64,000 bases of DNA from Mesorhizobium sp. YIM 152430 (GCF_029210365.1 NZ_JARGES010000020.1:248001-312000), one strand, 5' to 3'. Positions 1 through 8,860 are shown, counted from the stretch's first letter. Numbers and translations: made by a program. The notes: generated from the letters alone by a model not told the origin.

Positions 1-1433
1 AGGAGAGTCAGCGTTCCGTCGCCGGCGATAAAGACGAGATCGTTGACCAGCGTGCCGGCGAGGCCGGTCGCGGAAAACGCCCCGACGATCATGCCGACAG
101 CCAAAAGCAGCGCCACGAGCTCCGCAAGGGCGCGCCCGATCGAGACGAGCAGGTCGGCAAAGCCGCTGACGGACAGACGGGTCGACGGCCAGATCTGGTT
201 GATGATCAAGAGCAGTGCCGTCGCATAGAACGGTGCCAGCGTCTCCTGCCGCAGGCCGATCATCACGAAGATCAGAACCCCGAAGACCGCGATATATTGC
301 CAGCCCTCGGCGAAGGTTTGCCTGAACGTCGGCAGTTCGCTTCTGGGAATGCCCTTGAGGTTGCGCTTGGCGGCATAGGCGTCGAGTTGGACGAACAGCG
401 CGAAGTAGAAGAGCACCGACGGGATGATGGCGGCAATGGCGATTTCGACATAGGGCCGCCCCAGGAAAGAAGCCATGATGAAGGCGGTCGTTCCCATCAC
501 CGGAGGCATCAAGGTGCCCCCCGTCGAGGCGCAGGCTTCGGTTCCGGCCGCATAGCGGGCGGAAAACCCGGCGCGCTTCATGGCGGGAATTGTCACCACG
601 CCTGTCGTGAGCACATTGGAAATGACGCTGCCCGACATCGAGCCCATGAAGCCGGAAGCGAAGATCGCGACCTTCGCCGCGCCGCCGCGAAACCGGCCGA
701 CGAGCGCGAGCGCAAGATTGTTGAAGAACCTGCCGCCGCCGGTGAACTGAAGGGCGGCCCCGAACACGATGAAGCCGATGACGAGTTGCCCGAAGGCCCG
801 CATCGGGATGCCGAACGAACTTTCCGACGAGATCACATGGAATGCGATCGTTTCGTTGAGCGGCGAGGGAAATCCGGAGATCGGGCCCGGCATCTTGTCG
901 GCGACGACCGGATAGAGCGAGAACAAAAGGACCAGCACGAAGATGATGATTCCGCCGGTTCGGCGAGCGCCCTCGAGGATGAGCGCCCACAGAACGAAGC
1001 TCAGATAGGTCGCAAGCGGCGGCGCACCATACTCCCAGCCTTGTAGAAGGCTCGTATGGGCGGTGTATGCGAAATATCCTGACACGCCCGCGCTGGCACC
1101 GGCCAGGATGAAATCGTACCAGGGGATCCGGTGGCTCGGCGCGCCTGCGAATGCCGGAAACGCAATGAACGTCATGGCCAGGAAGATGCCGGACAGAATG
1201 TACAGATATTGCGGATCGAGGATTGTGACGGGCAACAGGCGAAGGTTGAAAAGCTGGTTGACGGCCAGCGCGATCGCCGCAAGCGTCGCAACGGCCAGCA
1301 CCCAGCGCATCGATCCGGGCAGGAGACGATGGCGCAGTTCCTGGGCGATTTCGTCTTTTGCATGGTCCTGCAGGACCGCCGTTTCCGTGGGAGACGCACT
1401 CTTGGCGCCTCCCGTGACATGCTGACCGGTCAT
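1..1433 (-). CDS. TAXI-type TRAP transporter fused permease (partial, C-terminus beyond window)
   Basis: Membrane component of a tripartite ATP-independent (TRAP) importer that uses an ion gradient to take up a substrate delivered by a periplasmic binding protein. The reading frame starts at the ATG at 1433 and stays open for about 477 codons to the window edge. A hydrophilic N-terminus of about 40 residues is followed by several hydrophobic helices and then the DctM-type core, with stretches such as SGSVISNVLTTGVVTIPAMK and GTEACASTGGTLMPPVMGT that are typical of fused 4TM/12TM TRAP permeases. It lies 70 bp downstream of the TAXI solute-binding protein on the same strand, the usual arrangement for TAXI systems. 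The substrate cannot be read from this gene. The neighbouring sulfolactate lyase genes suggest an organosulfonate or related C3 acid. Confidence 0.88.
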   Translation of the reverse strand, partial: MTGQHVTGGAKSASPTETAVLQDHAKDEIAQELRHRLLPGSMRWVLAVATLAAIALAVNQLFNLRLLPVTILDPQYLYILSGIFLAMTFIAFPAFAGAPSHRIPWYDFILAGASAGVSGYFAYTAHTSLLQGWEYGAPPLATYLSFVLWALILEGARRTGGIIIFVLVLLFSLYPVVADKMPGPISGFPSPLNETIAFHVISSESSFGIPMRAFGQLVIGFIVFGAALQFTGGGRFFNNLALALVGRFRGGAAKVAIFASGFMGSMSGSVISNVLTTGVVTIPAMKRAGFSARYAAGTEACASTGGTLMPPVMGTTAFIMASFLGRPYVEIAIAAIIPSVLFYFALFVQLDAYAAKRNLKGIPRSELPTFRQTFAEGWQYIAVFGVLIFVMIGLRQETLAPFYATALLLIINQIWPSTRLSVSGFADLLVSIGRALAELVALLLAVGMIVGAFSATGLAGTLVNDLVFIAGDGTLTL

Positions 1434-1503
1434 CGCAGGGTTCCCGTGCTGGAAGCGGACAGGCGGCGGCCCGCGCAGGCCGCCGCACTCGTTGGCCGCT
1501 CGA

Positions 1504-2670
1504 CTAGTTGAAGACCACGCTCAGCCCGGCCTCTTCCAGCTTCCGGGCGCGCAGTTCCATCCAGCGTGTCTCGAAATCCGCTTCCGCGACCTCCTCGCCC
1601 TGCATTTCCTCCCATGCCGCGGCCAGAACGCCCTGCCGCTCGATCAGGGCCTCGTTGTGCGCGTCATGCTCTTCGGTCCACACGCCCGCCTCGCGGAAAT
1701 ACTCCACAGCACCTTCGTGATAGGGCACAGCCCAGGCAAACACCTGGTTGTCGAGAGCCCAGCCGTTGATCCCCGGCGCGCTGTCCTGATAGACCGGATA
1801 GAGTTCGACCATCGCTTTCGTCATGTTGTAGACGAGATTTGTGTCCTGCTCGGCATAGGTCGTGAGCACCGGGTAGGGATAGGTCGCCGCCTCGTTGACA
1901 TTGTCCGGACCCATCGCCGCGCCTTCGGTGCCGTCATTGGGGATGAAGAACGGTGCCCGCTCCTGGAGTCGTTGCCAGCCTTCCGTGTCGTCATGCGGCA
2001 GGGGCGGCCAGAACAGGCCGCGCGGCGAGGCTTCGAGCTGATAGGCCTGGCCCGACGTCGAGGCCGCGAATGCAGCGTCGGCCTGGTCGTTGATGATCGC
2101 TTCCCAGGCCGCGCCGAAACCCGAGAACTCCACGCGCTGCACGTCGTCCCATGTCAGGTTCGCAAAGGCCAGGATTGCCGTGATGTTCTCGTTCAGCGAC
2201 GGTGCGCCGACGACATAGGCGACCCGTTTGCCGGCCAGATCCGCGATCGTCTCGATGCCTGCGTCGGCCGCGACGCCGATGCCGAGATTGCCGTCGCCAT
2301 TGGCTGCAAGGAGCAGGCGCACCGCCTGCGGTCCCCAATCGGCGCCGCCGAACTCGAAGACACCTTCCTGGGCGAGGTAGGATGCCCCGACGCCCGTCGC
2401 CGAGAACTGAACCCGCCCCTGGCGTAGAGGAACCTGACGCGAAACATCGTTCCGGCCGGGCAGCACGCGCAGATCGATGCCCAGCTCGTTCTTCAGCGCG
2501 CCGCCGATGGCGACCGCCTGATTGTAGCCGCCAGAGCCGACATCGTAGGCCGTCCAGGCAAGTTGGCCGGGCAGTTCGATATCCTGCGCAAGCGACGGAC
2601 CCGCTCCGGCGACGACGCAAAGAATCCCGGCCGCAACCGCGGTACGGCAACGCAATGAAGTGCCAATCAT
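1504..2670 (-). CDS. TAXI-family TRAP transporter solute-binding protein
   Basis: Periplasmic substrate-binding subunit of a TRAP importer. The ATG at 2670 is chosen because an AGGAGGAG ribosome-binding site sits just before it; an upstream in-frame start would add nine residues with no such site. The 388-residue product begins with a signal peptide (hydrophobic residues 11-24, cleavage likely after Ala28, GPSLA|Q). The mature part has the TAXI-family opening YDVGSGGYNQAVAIGGALK, followed by a PGRNDVSRQVPLRQGRVQF-type segment and an aromatic-rich C-terminal half. The fused permease follows 70 bp downstream, so the two form a transporter pair. The gene lies 415 bp downstream of the SDR gene on the same strand and may have its own promoter in that gap. 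Confidence 0.9.
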   Translation of the reverse strand: MIGTSLRCRTAVAAGILCVVAGAGPSLAQDIELPGQLAWTAYDVGSGGYNQAVAIGGALKNELGIDLRVLPGRNDVSRQVPLRQGRVQFSATGVGASYLAQEGVFEFGGADWGPQAVRLLLAANGDGNLGIGVAADAGIETIADLAGKRVAYVVGAPSLNENITAILAFANLTWDDVQRVEFSGFGAAWEAIINDQADAAFAASTSGQAYQLEASPRGLFWPPLPHDDTEGWQRLQERAPFFIPNDGTEGAAMGPDNVNEAATYPYPVLTTYAEQDTNLVYNMTKAMVELYPVYQDSAPGINGWALDNQVFAWAVPYHEGAVEYFREAGVWTEEHDAHNEALIERQGVLAAAWEEMQGEEVAEADFETRWMELRARKLEEAGLSVVFN

Positions 2671-3085
2671 GAATGCTCCTCCTCTGTAGTCTTCCAAATC
2701 GTCGGATTCTGCGTGACCGGACCCAACCTCCCCGGTCGCACGCAGTTCTCATTGTCGATGGCAATCGCCGGGCCGAAGGATGCCGGTGGTGGCTCGACAT
2801 CGTCGTCGGAATTGCCCAGTCTGCGGTTTACTCCTCCCGTTCGGACCATTGCATCCCGTCCGGCTTTTGTCCAACTCGGCTCAATGCAATCAGATCATTT
2901 TGAACGACCTGCCAGTGATCGGTCGAACCCCGTCGAACAATGCGCGCAGTTCGTATGTATTTCAGCACAATCGACCAATATCGCTGCACTTTCGCAGGGC
3001 GTTGTTTGCAACCCTATTCATTCCCTCGATTGCCGCTCTGCCCTTCATCGAAACCACCAATATTGTCATCGTTGCGGCACTATTC
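2671..3085. other. Intergenic gap between TAXI binding protein and SDR gene
   Basis: This 415-bp stretch has no convincing gene: the open frames are short and lack ribosome-binding sites. It is more AT-rich towards 2990-3080 than its surroundings. Being directly upstream of the transporter genes it probably holds their promoter. A weak inverted pair ATTGCAT (2847-2853) / ATGCAAT (2883-2889) is present, but the 29-bp spacing makes its meaning doubtful. Confidence 0.5.
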
Positions 3086-3850
3086 TCAGGCAATTGTCAC
3101 CCCGCCATCGGCCACGATGGTCTGGCCGGTGACGAAGCTCGATGCGTCGGATGCGAGGAAGGCGGCGATCGACGCGATCTCTGCGGGATGTCCGATGCGG
3201 CGCAACGGGGTCGTCCGGTTGCGTTCGGCAAGCAGTTCCTCGTCTTCCCAAAGAGCACGCGCGAAATCGGTCTTCACCAGTCCCGGCGCGATGCAGTTGA
3301 TGCGCACATTTCTCGGCCCCCACTCAACGGCGAGGTTGCGCGCAAGGGCGAAGTCGGCCGCTTTCGAGATGCCGTAGCCGCCGATCCTGTCGGTTCCCCG
3401 AATGCCGGCGATGGACGACACGATGACGACCGCGCCGCCGCCCTGTTCCGCCATTGACGGAATCGTGAGGTTCGCCAGCCAGAGATTGCTCTTCACGTTG
3501 GCGTCGATGATCTTGTCGAAGGCTTCGTCGGTCATCTGCGACAGCGGCCCGTAGACCGGATTGACGGCGGCGTTGCAAACAAGGATGTCGATCGGGCCGA
3601 GCCTGTCGCGCGTCGTCGAGACGAGCGCTTCGACCTCGCTGCGCCGCGTAATGTTGCAAGGAACCGCGATCGCCTGCCCCCCTTTGGCCGTGATGCCGGC
3701 CGCGACATTGTCGCAAATCTCCGCCTTGCGGCTCGACACGACGACCGAGGCACCGAGTTCGGCGAAGAGTTCGACGATGGCCCGTCCGATCCCGCGGGTC
3801 GAGCCGGTGACGACCGCGACCTTGCCGGTCAGGTGAAACGGGTTGTTCAT
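3086..3850 (-). CDS. SDR-family NAD(P)-dependent oxidoreductase
   Basis: Classical short-chain dehydrogenase/reductase of 254 residues. The start at 3850 gives the normal N-terminus (FHLTGKVAVVTGSTRGIG, containing the TGxxxGIG cofactor loop near residues 14-21) and follows a GGGAGA site. The NAA motif is seen as CNAAVNP, the catalytic Ser lies in VIVSSIAG and the Tyr/Lys pair in GGYGISKAA. The C-terminus ends in the usual TGQTIVADGG. It is transcribed away from suyAB across a 163-bp divergent promoter region and towards the TAXI transporter genes. A role in oxidising a dihydroxypropanesulfonate- or sulfolactate-type alcohol is inferred from context only; SDR enzymes cannot be assigned a substrate from motifs. 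Confidence 0.9.
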   Translation of the reverse strand: MNNPFHLTGKVAVVTGSTRGIGRAIVELFAELGASVVVSSRKAEICDNVAAGITAKGGQAIAVPCNITRRSEVEALVSTTRDRLGPIDILVCNAAVNPVYGPLSQMTDEAFDKIIDANVKSNLWLANLTIPSMAEQGGGAVVIVSSIAGIRGTDRIGGYGISKAADFALARNLAVEWGPRNVRINCIAPGLVKTDFARALWEDEELLAERNRTTPLRRIGHPAEIASIAAFLASDASSFVTGQTIVADGGVTIA

Positions 3851-3888
3851 GGTGATGATTTCTCCCTTCGCCCCATCGCTGTGGATCC

Positions 3889-3900
3889 GACCAATTGGTC
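3889..3900. promoter_or_regulatory. Palindrome GACCAATTGGTC upstream of the SDR gene
   Basis: A perfect 12-bp palindrome lies 39 bp upstream of the SDR start codon, inside the divergent SDR/suyA promoter region. The symmetry and position fit a dimeric repressor or activator site. No regulator gene is present in the visible part of the island, so the binding protein is unknown. Confidence 0.4.
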
Positions 3901-3974
3901 TCCGCTCGCCCCTGCCGCCTCGCAAGGATCACATGGCCGCCGAGGCATTGACATTATCAAAAAACATATCGCAT

Positions 3975-3988
3975 GTCTTATATAAGAC
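3975..3988. promoter_or_regulatory. Palindromic operator candidate GTCTTATATAAGAC upstream of suyA
   Basis: A perfect 14-bp palindrome lies 26 bp before the suyA start codon, in an AT-rich patch of an otherwise GC-rich sequence. Its TATATA centre could also serve as a -10 element, so a protein bound here would block transcription. The form resembles operators of GntR/FCD-type repressors of sugar-acid catabolism, but that assignment is inference. A related sequence is found at 5766-5783. Confidence 0.5.
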
Positions 3989-4013
3989 TAGCCGTTTCTC
4001 GCAGGAGCCGCGC

Positions 4014-4304
4014 ATGGTAACGATCCCCCATCTGCTCGTTCACGAACACAAGGACAATGTCGGCGTCGTCGTCGTCGAGGGGCTGACGGCGGGCACCAGG
4101 ATGCTCGGCGTCGTCACGCACGACAATTCCAGCTTCGAGTTGGAGGCGAAGGCCGACGTGCCGATCGGCCACAAGGTCGCGCTTGCCGACATCAGGAGCG
4201 GCGACACGGCGATCAAATATGGCGAGGACATCGGCAAATTCGTCGCCGACGTGGAGAAGGGCGGCCACGTCCACGTCCACAATCTCAAGACCAAGCGCTG
4301 GTAG
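4014..4304 (+). CDS. suyA: (2R)-sulfolactate sulfo-lyase subunit alpha (UxaA N-terminal/SAF family)
   Basis: Small subunit of the iron-dependent lyase that splits (2R)-3-sulfolactate into pyruvate and sulfite. The ATG at 4014 follows a GCAGGAG site and gives 96 residues, the normal size of the small subunit of the altronate dehydratase/SuyA family. The product opens with HLLVHEHKDNVGVVVVEGLT and ends VHNLKTKRW, with IKYGEDIG in between, which are SAF-domain features I recall from SuyA proteins. suyB starts 9 bp downstream with a ribosome-binding site overlapping the suyA stop. Altronate dehydratase small subunit is the main alternative; the strong SuyB-like character of the next gene favours SuyA. 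Confidence 0.83.
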   Translation: MVTIPHLLVHEHKDNVGVVVVEGLTAGTRMLGVVTHDNSSFELEAKADVPIGHKVALADIRSGDTAIKYGEDIGKFVADVEKGGHVHVHNLKTKRW

Positions 4305-4313
4305 GAGCCGACC

Positions 4314-5495
4314 ATGGCATCGAAATATTCCAACCGGACGATAAAGGCCTACCGACGCGACAATGGCCGCGTCGGCGTGCGCAACCATGTGATCATCCTG
4401 CCGGTCGACGACATTTCCAATGCCGCCTGCGAGGCGGTCGCCAACAACATCAAGGGCACGATGGCGCTGCCGCACGCCTATGGACGGTTGCAGTTCGGCG
4501 AGGATCTGGAACTGCATTTCCGCACCATGATCGGCACCGGCGCCAATCCCAACGTCGCCGCCGTCGTCGTCATCGGCATCGAGCCTGGCTGGACCAAGAA
4601 GATCGTCGACGGCATCGCCGAGACCGGCAAGCCGGTGGCCGGTTTCTCGATCGAGCAGAACGGCGATCTGAAGACGATCATGGACGCGAGCCGCAAGGCC
4701 AAGGAGTTCGTCCACTACGCCACCGAATTGCAGCGCGAGGAATGCTCGATCTCGGAACTGTGGGTCTCGACCAAATGCGGCGAGAGCGACACGACCACCG
4801 GGCTCGGCTCCTGCCCGACGGTCGGCAACATGTATGACAAGCTCCTGCCCGAAGGCATCTATGGCTGCTTCGGCGAGACGTCGGAGATCACCGGCGCCGA
4901 GCACATCGCCAAGGCGCGCGCGATCAACCCCGAGGTCGGCGAGCGCTGGTACAGGATGTGGAAGGCGTATCAGGACGACGTCATCGAGCAGTTCAAGACC
5001 GACGATCTGTCCGAAAGCCAGCCGACGAAGGGAAACATCGAGGGCGGACTGACGACGATCGAGGAAAAGGCGCTCGGCAATCTCGAAAAGATCGGCCGCA
5101 CGTCGAAATATATCGACATTCTCGAGCCGGCGGAGATGCCGAAATCGGGCAACGGGCTCTATTTCATGGATTCCTCCTCCGCCGCGGCCGAATGCGTGAC
5201 GCTGATGGCGGCGGGCGGCTATGTGATCCACACCTTCCCGACCGGACAGGGCAACGTGATCGGCAATCCGATCGTGCCGGTCATCAAGATCACCGCCAAT
5301 CCGCGCACGGTGCGCACGATGGGAGAGCATGTCGATGTCGACGTGTCGGGCATCCTGCGGCGCGAGATGACGATCGACGAAGCGGGCGACGCGCTGATCG
5401 ACATGATCGTGCGCACGGCGAACGGCCGCAACACGGCGGCCGAGGCGCTCGGACACCGCGAATTTTCGATGACGAAACTCTATCGCAGCGCGTGA
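4314..5495 (+). CDS. suyB: (2R)-sulfolactate sulfo-lyase subunit beta (UxaA large-subunit family)
   Basis: Large catalytic subunit of sulfolactate sulfo-lyase, releasing sulfite and pyruvate in the cytoplasm. The 393-residue product matches the SuyB pattern I know: [19 protein letters not shown] near the start, [33 protein letters not shown] carrying cysteines likely to hold the metal centre, [41 protein letters not shown] and [19 protein letters not shown], ending [16 protein letters not shown]. Altronate dehydratases share the fold and some motifs, but the combination here is much closer to SuyB. It forms a two-gene operon with suyA. No slcC/comC-type sulfolactate racemising dehydrogenases or sulfite dehydrogenase genes are adjacent, so the rest of the pathway must lie elsewhere or to the left of the window. 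Confidence 0.85.
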   Translation: MASKYSNRTIKAYRRDNGRVGVRNHVIILPVDDISNAACEAVANNIKGTMALPHAYGRLQFGEDLELHFRTMIGTGANPNVAAVVVIGIEPGWTKKIVDGIAETGKPVAGFSIEQNGDLKTIMDASRKAKEFVHYATELQREECSISELWVSTKCGESDTTTGLGSCPTVGNMYDKLLPEGIYGCFGETSEITGAEHIAKARAINPEVGERWYRMWKAYQDDVIEQFKTDDLSESQPTKGNIEGGLTTIEEKALGNLEKIGRTSKYIDILEPAEMPKSGNGLYFMDSSSAAAECVTLMAAGGYVIHTFPTGQGNVIGNPIVPVIKITANPRTVRTMGEHVDVDVSGILRREMTIDEAGDALIDMIVRTANGRNTAAEALGHREFSMTKLYRSA

Positions 5496-5503
5496 CCGTC
5501 GAA

Positions 5504-5527
5504 CCGGCTCCAACGAAGCGGAGCCGG
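5504..5527 (+). terminator. Hairpin after suyB (possible terminator)
   Basis: Arms CCGGCTCC (5504-5511) and GGAGCCGG (5520-5527) pair perfectly around an 8-base loop, 9 bp after the suyB stop. The T-tract afterwards is poor (CTTGACGATTT), so it may act as an mRNA 3' stabiliser or a weak terminator. Confidence 0.5.
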
Positions 5528-5765
5528 CTTGACGATTTCACTTCCGACAACCGCAACGATCTGTCGTTTTCCGTCAGTTCAGTTTTGATGCGCCCTCGAT
5601 AGAATCGAGTGCATCCACGGTGGTTTGGCACGCAACCCGGCGACAGAGCACCCGCCGATCCCAACCATATCGGACCGCCGCCTCGGCCGCTCCTTGGCGC
5701 TCGCTCGTCCCGGCAGGAGGCGGACCACGAGGATCGGCGATCGAAAACGCCATTCCTGAATTCTT

Positions 5766-5783
5766 ATATCTTATACCAGATAT
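5766..5783. promoter_or_regulatory. Inverted repeat ATATCT-N6-AGATAT similar to the suyA operator
   Basis: An 18-bp interrupted inverted repeat sits in an AT-rich patch 270 bp downstream of suyB. Its core TCTTATACCAGA resembles the core TCTTATATAAGA of the palindrome before suyA. It may be a second, auxiliary site for the same regulator or a relic of a lost promoter. There is no downstream protein gene before the tRNA. Confidence 0.3.
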
Positions 5784-5908
5784 CATTTATAGGATTGATG
5801 ACCAGCATGGCTTCGCCTTTGCCGGGGTGCGGCCGGACGAACGAAACGGCCCCATCCTTCAGGATCGTGCCGGATACCGGAGCGAATAGCTTTCGTGCTG
5901 AAAAACAC

Positions 5909-5984
<76 letters not shown>

Positions 5985-6157
5985 GTGACCAGTGGTCGGC
6001 ATTTAGGGATTGGCCTCGTTTCCTGTCAAGCACATGTTTGTGCCGCAGCGGTCTTGCGAAGGCGCTCGGGGCTTGTCGCGCAAACAGCCAGCGTTTACAT
6101 GTCGGCCACCAACGAAAGAGCATCGGTCGCGGCCGATCGCGACCCATGGAGACCGGC

Positions 6158-6448
6158 ATGATCGCCCTCATTCAGACCATCATCCTGGCGCTCGACATCT
6201 ACTGGTGGCTGATCATCCTGTCGGCGATCTTCTCCTGGCTCTACGCCTTCAACGTCGTCAATCCGCGCAACCAGTTCGTCGGCACGATCGGCCATTTCCT
6301 GCAAAAGGTCACCGAACCGGCGTTGCGGCCGATCCGGCGCCTGCTGCCGGATCTCGGCGGCATCGACATTTCGCCGATCATCCTCCTTCTGCTGATCTTC
6401 TTCCTGCGCCAATTCATCCTGACCACGGTCGCGCCCGCGCTGATCTAG
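6158..6448 (+). CDS. YggT family membrane protein
   Basis: Small integral membrane protein of 96 residues, the normal length for YggT. The ATG at 6158 is preceded by GGAGA at the right distance; a further in-frame ATG lies 12 bp upstream. Two hydrophobic segments are visible, near residues 3-33 and 67-90, flanking the motif [20 protein letters not shown] that is typical of the family (N-P near the first helix, then TEPxLxPIRR). YggT proteins have been linked to osmotic stress and membrane homeostasis and to cell-division-associated loci in other bacteria, but no exact role can be given here. Confidence 0.88.
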   Translation: MIALIQTIILALDIYWWLIILSAIFSWLYAFNVVNPRNQFVGTIGHFLQKVTEPALRPIRRLLPDLGGIDISPIILLLLIFFLRQFILTTVAPALI

Positions 6449-6608
6449 GATGTGCGCACGGGCCGCTGTCGATATCGCGCCCGGTCATTCCCGTCCGAGG
6501 CGCGCCCCGCGCCCCCTTTCGCATTTGCGAAAAAACCTGTAAGAGCGCGCCAACGCAATCGCCGCGCCATGTTGGTCGCTGGCCGCAAAAACCCCCAGGG
6601 TACCCATA

Positions 6609-8438
6609 ATGAAGCTCCGCAACATCGCGATCATCGCGCACGTCGACCATGGCAAGACCACGCTCGTCGACGAACTCCTGAAGCAGTCCGGCTCGTTCCG
6701 CGAGAACCAGCGCGTCGCCGAACGCGCGATGGATTCGAACGATCTGGAAAAGGAGCGCGGCATCACCATCCTCGCCAAGGCGACCTCGGTCGACTGGAAG
6801 GACACCCGCATCAACATCGTCGACACGCCGGGTCACGCCGATTTCGGCGGCGAAGTCGAGCGCATCCTGTCGATGGTGGATGGCGCGATCGTCCTCGTCG
6901 ACGCCGCCGAGGGCCCGATGCCGCAGACCAAGTTCGTCGTCGGCAAGGCGCTGAAGGTCGGTCTTCGCCCGATCGTCGTCATCAACAAGATCGACCGCCC
7001 CGACGCCCGCCATGTCGAGGTCGTCAACGAGGTGTTCGACCTCTTCGCCGCGCTCGACGCGACCGACGAACAGCTCGACTTCCCGATCCTCTATGGCTCC
7101 GGCCGCGACGGCTGGGTCTCCGAGAACCCGGAAGGCCCGAAGGATGAAAAGCTCGCGCCGCTCTTCGACCTCGTTTTGAAGCATGTTCCCGAGCCGACCG
7201 TCGCGCCCGGCCCGTTCCGCATGATCGGCACGATCCTCGAGGCCAACCCGTTCCTCGGCCGCATCATCACCGGCCGCATCGCGTCGGGCACGTTGAAGCC
7301 GAACCAGTCGGTCAAGGTGCTGCACCATGACGGCTCGCTGCTCGAAAACGGCCGCGTGTCCAAAATCCTCGCCTTCCGCGGCCTCGAGCGCCAGCCGATC
7401 GACGAGGCCCAGGCGGGCGACATCGTCGCGATCGCGGGCCTGTCCAAGGGCACTGTCGCCGACACGTTCTGCGACCCGTCCGTGACCGAGCCGATGCAGG
7501 CGCAGCCGATCGATCCGCCGACGGTCACCATGTCCTTCATCGTCAACGATTCGCCGCTCGCCGGCACCGAGGGCGACAAGGTCACGAGCCGCGTCATCCG
7601 CGACCGCCTGATGAAGGAGGCCGAGGGCAACGTCGCGCTCAAGATCGAGGAATCGGCCGACAAGGATTCGTTCTATGTTTCCGGCCGCGGCGAATTGCAG
7701 CTTGCCGTCCTGATCGAGACCATGCGCCGCGAGGGCTTCGAGCTTGCCGTTTCGCGTCCGCGCGTCGTCATGCAGAAGGACGAAAACGGCGACCTGCTGG
7801 AGCCGATCGAAGAAGTTGTGATCGACGTCGACGAGGAGCATTCGGGTGTCGTCGTGCAGAAGATGTCCGAGCGCAAGGCCGACATGGTCGAGCTGCGCCC
7901 GTCGGGCGGCGATCGCCAGCGCCTCGTCTTCCACGCGCCGACGCGCGGCCTGATCGGCTACCAGTCGGAACTCTTGACCGACACGCGCGGCACCGCCGTG
8001 ATGAACCGCCTGTTCCACTCCTACCAGCCCTACAAGGGCGAGCTCGCCGGCCGCACCAACGGCGTGCTGATCTCCAACGACCAGGGCGAGTCGGTCGCCT
8101 TCGCCATGTGGAACCTCGAAGATCGCGGCCCGATGGTCATCGACGCGGGCGTCAAGGTCTATGCCGGCATGATCATCGGCATCCATTCGAGGGACAACGA
8201 TCTCGAAGTGAACGTGCTCAAGGGCAAGAAGCTCACCAATATCCGCGCCGCCGGCAAGGACGAGGCCGTGCGCCTCACCCCGCCGATCCGCATGACGCTG
8301 GAACGCGCGCTGGCCTGGATTCAGGACGACGAACTCGTCGAGGTCACTCCGAAGACGATTCGCCTGCGCAAGCTCTATCTCGACCCGCACGAGCGCAAGC
8401 GTTTTGAAAAGTCGGCCAAGATCGCCGGCGCGGCGTAG
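6609..8438 (+). CDS. typA: Translational GTPase TypA/BipA
   Basis: Ribosome-associated GTPase of the EF-G-like family, needed for ribosome assembly and growth under stress such as cold. The 609-residue length is normal. GTPase motifs are clear: G1 AHVDHGKTT (residues 10-18), G2 region with ERGITI, G3 [16 protein letters not shown], and G4 [10 protein letters not shown]. Then follow a beta-barrel domain II, an EF-G domain III-like part with [19 protein letters not shown], domain V and the BipA-specific C-terminal domain ([40 protein letters not shown]). An AGGG site precedes the ATG. It stands alone on the plus strand with a hairpin after the stop. Confidence 0.97.
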   Translation: MKLRNIAIIAHVDHGKTTLVDELLKQSGSFRENQRVAERAMDSNDLEKERGITILAKATSVDWKDTRINIVDTPGHADFGGEVERILSMVDGAIVLVDAAEGPMPQTKFVVGKALKVGLRPIVVINKIDRPDARHVEVVNEVFDLFAALDATDEQLDFPILYGSGRDGWVSENPEGPKDEKLAPLFDLVLKHVPEPTVAPGPFRMIGTILEANPFLGRIITGRIASGTLKPNQSVKVLHHDGSLLENGRVSKILAFRGLERQPIDEAQAGDIVAIAGLSKGTVADTFCDPSVTEPMQAQPIDPPTVTMSFIVNDSPLAGTEGDKVTSRVIRDRLMKEAEGNVALKIEESADKDSFYVSGRGELQLAVLIETMRREGFELAVSRPRVVMQKDENGDLLEPIEEVVIDVDEEHSGVVVQKMSERKADMVELRPSGGDRQRLVFHAPTRGLIGYQSELLTDTRGTAVMNRLFHSYQPYKGELAGRTNGVLISNDQGESVAFAMWNLEDRGPMVIDAGVKVYAGMIIGIHSRDNDLEVNVLKGKKLTNIRAAGKDEAVRLTPPIRMTLERALAWIQDDELVEVTPKTIRLRKLYLDPHERKRFEKSAKIAGAA

Positions 8439-8464
8439 GCCCGAAGCGACAGTCCCGCTCGAGG

Positions 8465-8505
8465 ATGGCCATGTGTCTCACCGGACGCATGGCCGTCTTG
8501 CTTTT
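8465..8505 (+). terminator. Likely Rho-independent terminator after typA
   Basis: Arms GGCCATG (8467-8473) and CATGGCC (8488-8494), extendable by one wobble and one A-T pair, are followed by CTTGCTTTT. It starts about 30 bp after the typA stop. The T-tract is interrupted, hence moderate confidence. Confidence 0.55.
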
Positions 8506-8563
8506 GGGGCCGCCGCCGGACTATCTCCAAACCCGAACCGATTGAACGAGAAAGGGCGCGCGT

Positions 8564-8860
8564 GTGATCTACATTCTTCTGTGCAAGGACAAGCCGGGGC
8601 ACATGCAGACCCGGCTCGACAATCGCCCGGCCCATGTCGACTACCTCAATGGCCTCGACGCCAAGGGCGCGCTGCGCTTTGCCGGCCCGTTCCTCGATAC
8701 CGAAGGCAAGCCGACCGGCTCCATGGTCGCCGTCGAGGTCGAGGACGAGAACGCCGCCCGCGCGATCGCCGATGGCGACCCCTATGCGAAGGCCGGTCTG
8801 TTCGAGAGCGTCGACATCCGCCCGTGGAACTGGATCTTCAAGAAGCCGGATGCCGCCTGA
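8564..8860 (+). CDS. YciI family protein
   Basis: Small 98-residue protein of the YciI/YCII ferredoxin-like fold. It starts with GTG at 8564 (MIYILLCKDKPGHMQTRLDNRPAHVDYL), which is the standard N-terminus of the family including the conserved His near residue 25; a later Asp-containing FLDTEGKPTGSMVAVE segment follows, and the protein ends with IRPWNWIF. The family is poorly characterised; some members may have dehalogenase-like or lyase activity. Its stop codon overlaps the start of the EVE-domain gene (TGATG), so the two are translationally coupled. Confidence 0.85.
   Translation: MIYILLCKDKPGHMQTRLDNRPAHVDYLNGLDAKGALRFAGPFLDTEGKPTGSMVAVEVEDENAARAIADGDPYAKAGLFESVDIRPWNWIFKKPDAA

Larger units (their letters stand above)
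5496..5908. other. Gene-free gap after suyB with hairpins and an operator-like site
   Basis: This 413-bp stretch has no open frame with a credible start. It contains a hairpin immediately after suyB (5504-5527), a second hairpin at 5587-5615 with GATGC/GCATC outer and CTCGAT/ATCGAG inner arms, and an AT-rich patch at 5760-5795 with an inverted repeat. The last bases before the tRNA gene show nothing clear. Confidence 0.5.

Noticed and set aside
297-1046. 249-residue frame opposite the TRAP permease
   Set aside because: Polar Arg/Glu/Asp-rich product opposite a clear membrane protein; shadow frame.
3843-4013. 57-codon N-terminal extension of SuyA
   Set aside because: It covers the divergent promoter and both palindromes; the ATG at 4014 has the ribosome-binding site and the normal family start.
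6517-6540. TTTCGCA-TT-TGCGAAA followed by AAAA as terminator after YggT
   Set aside because: The A-tract is on the wrong side for the plus strand and no minus-strand gene ends there.
6414-8390. 658-residue open frame antisense to typA
   Set aside because: typA is certain on the plus strand; the antisense frame is open because of GC-rich third positions and has no recognisable domain or ribosome-binding site.
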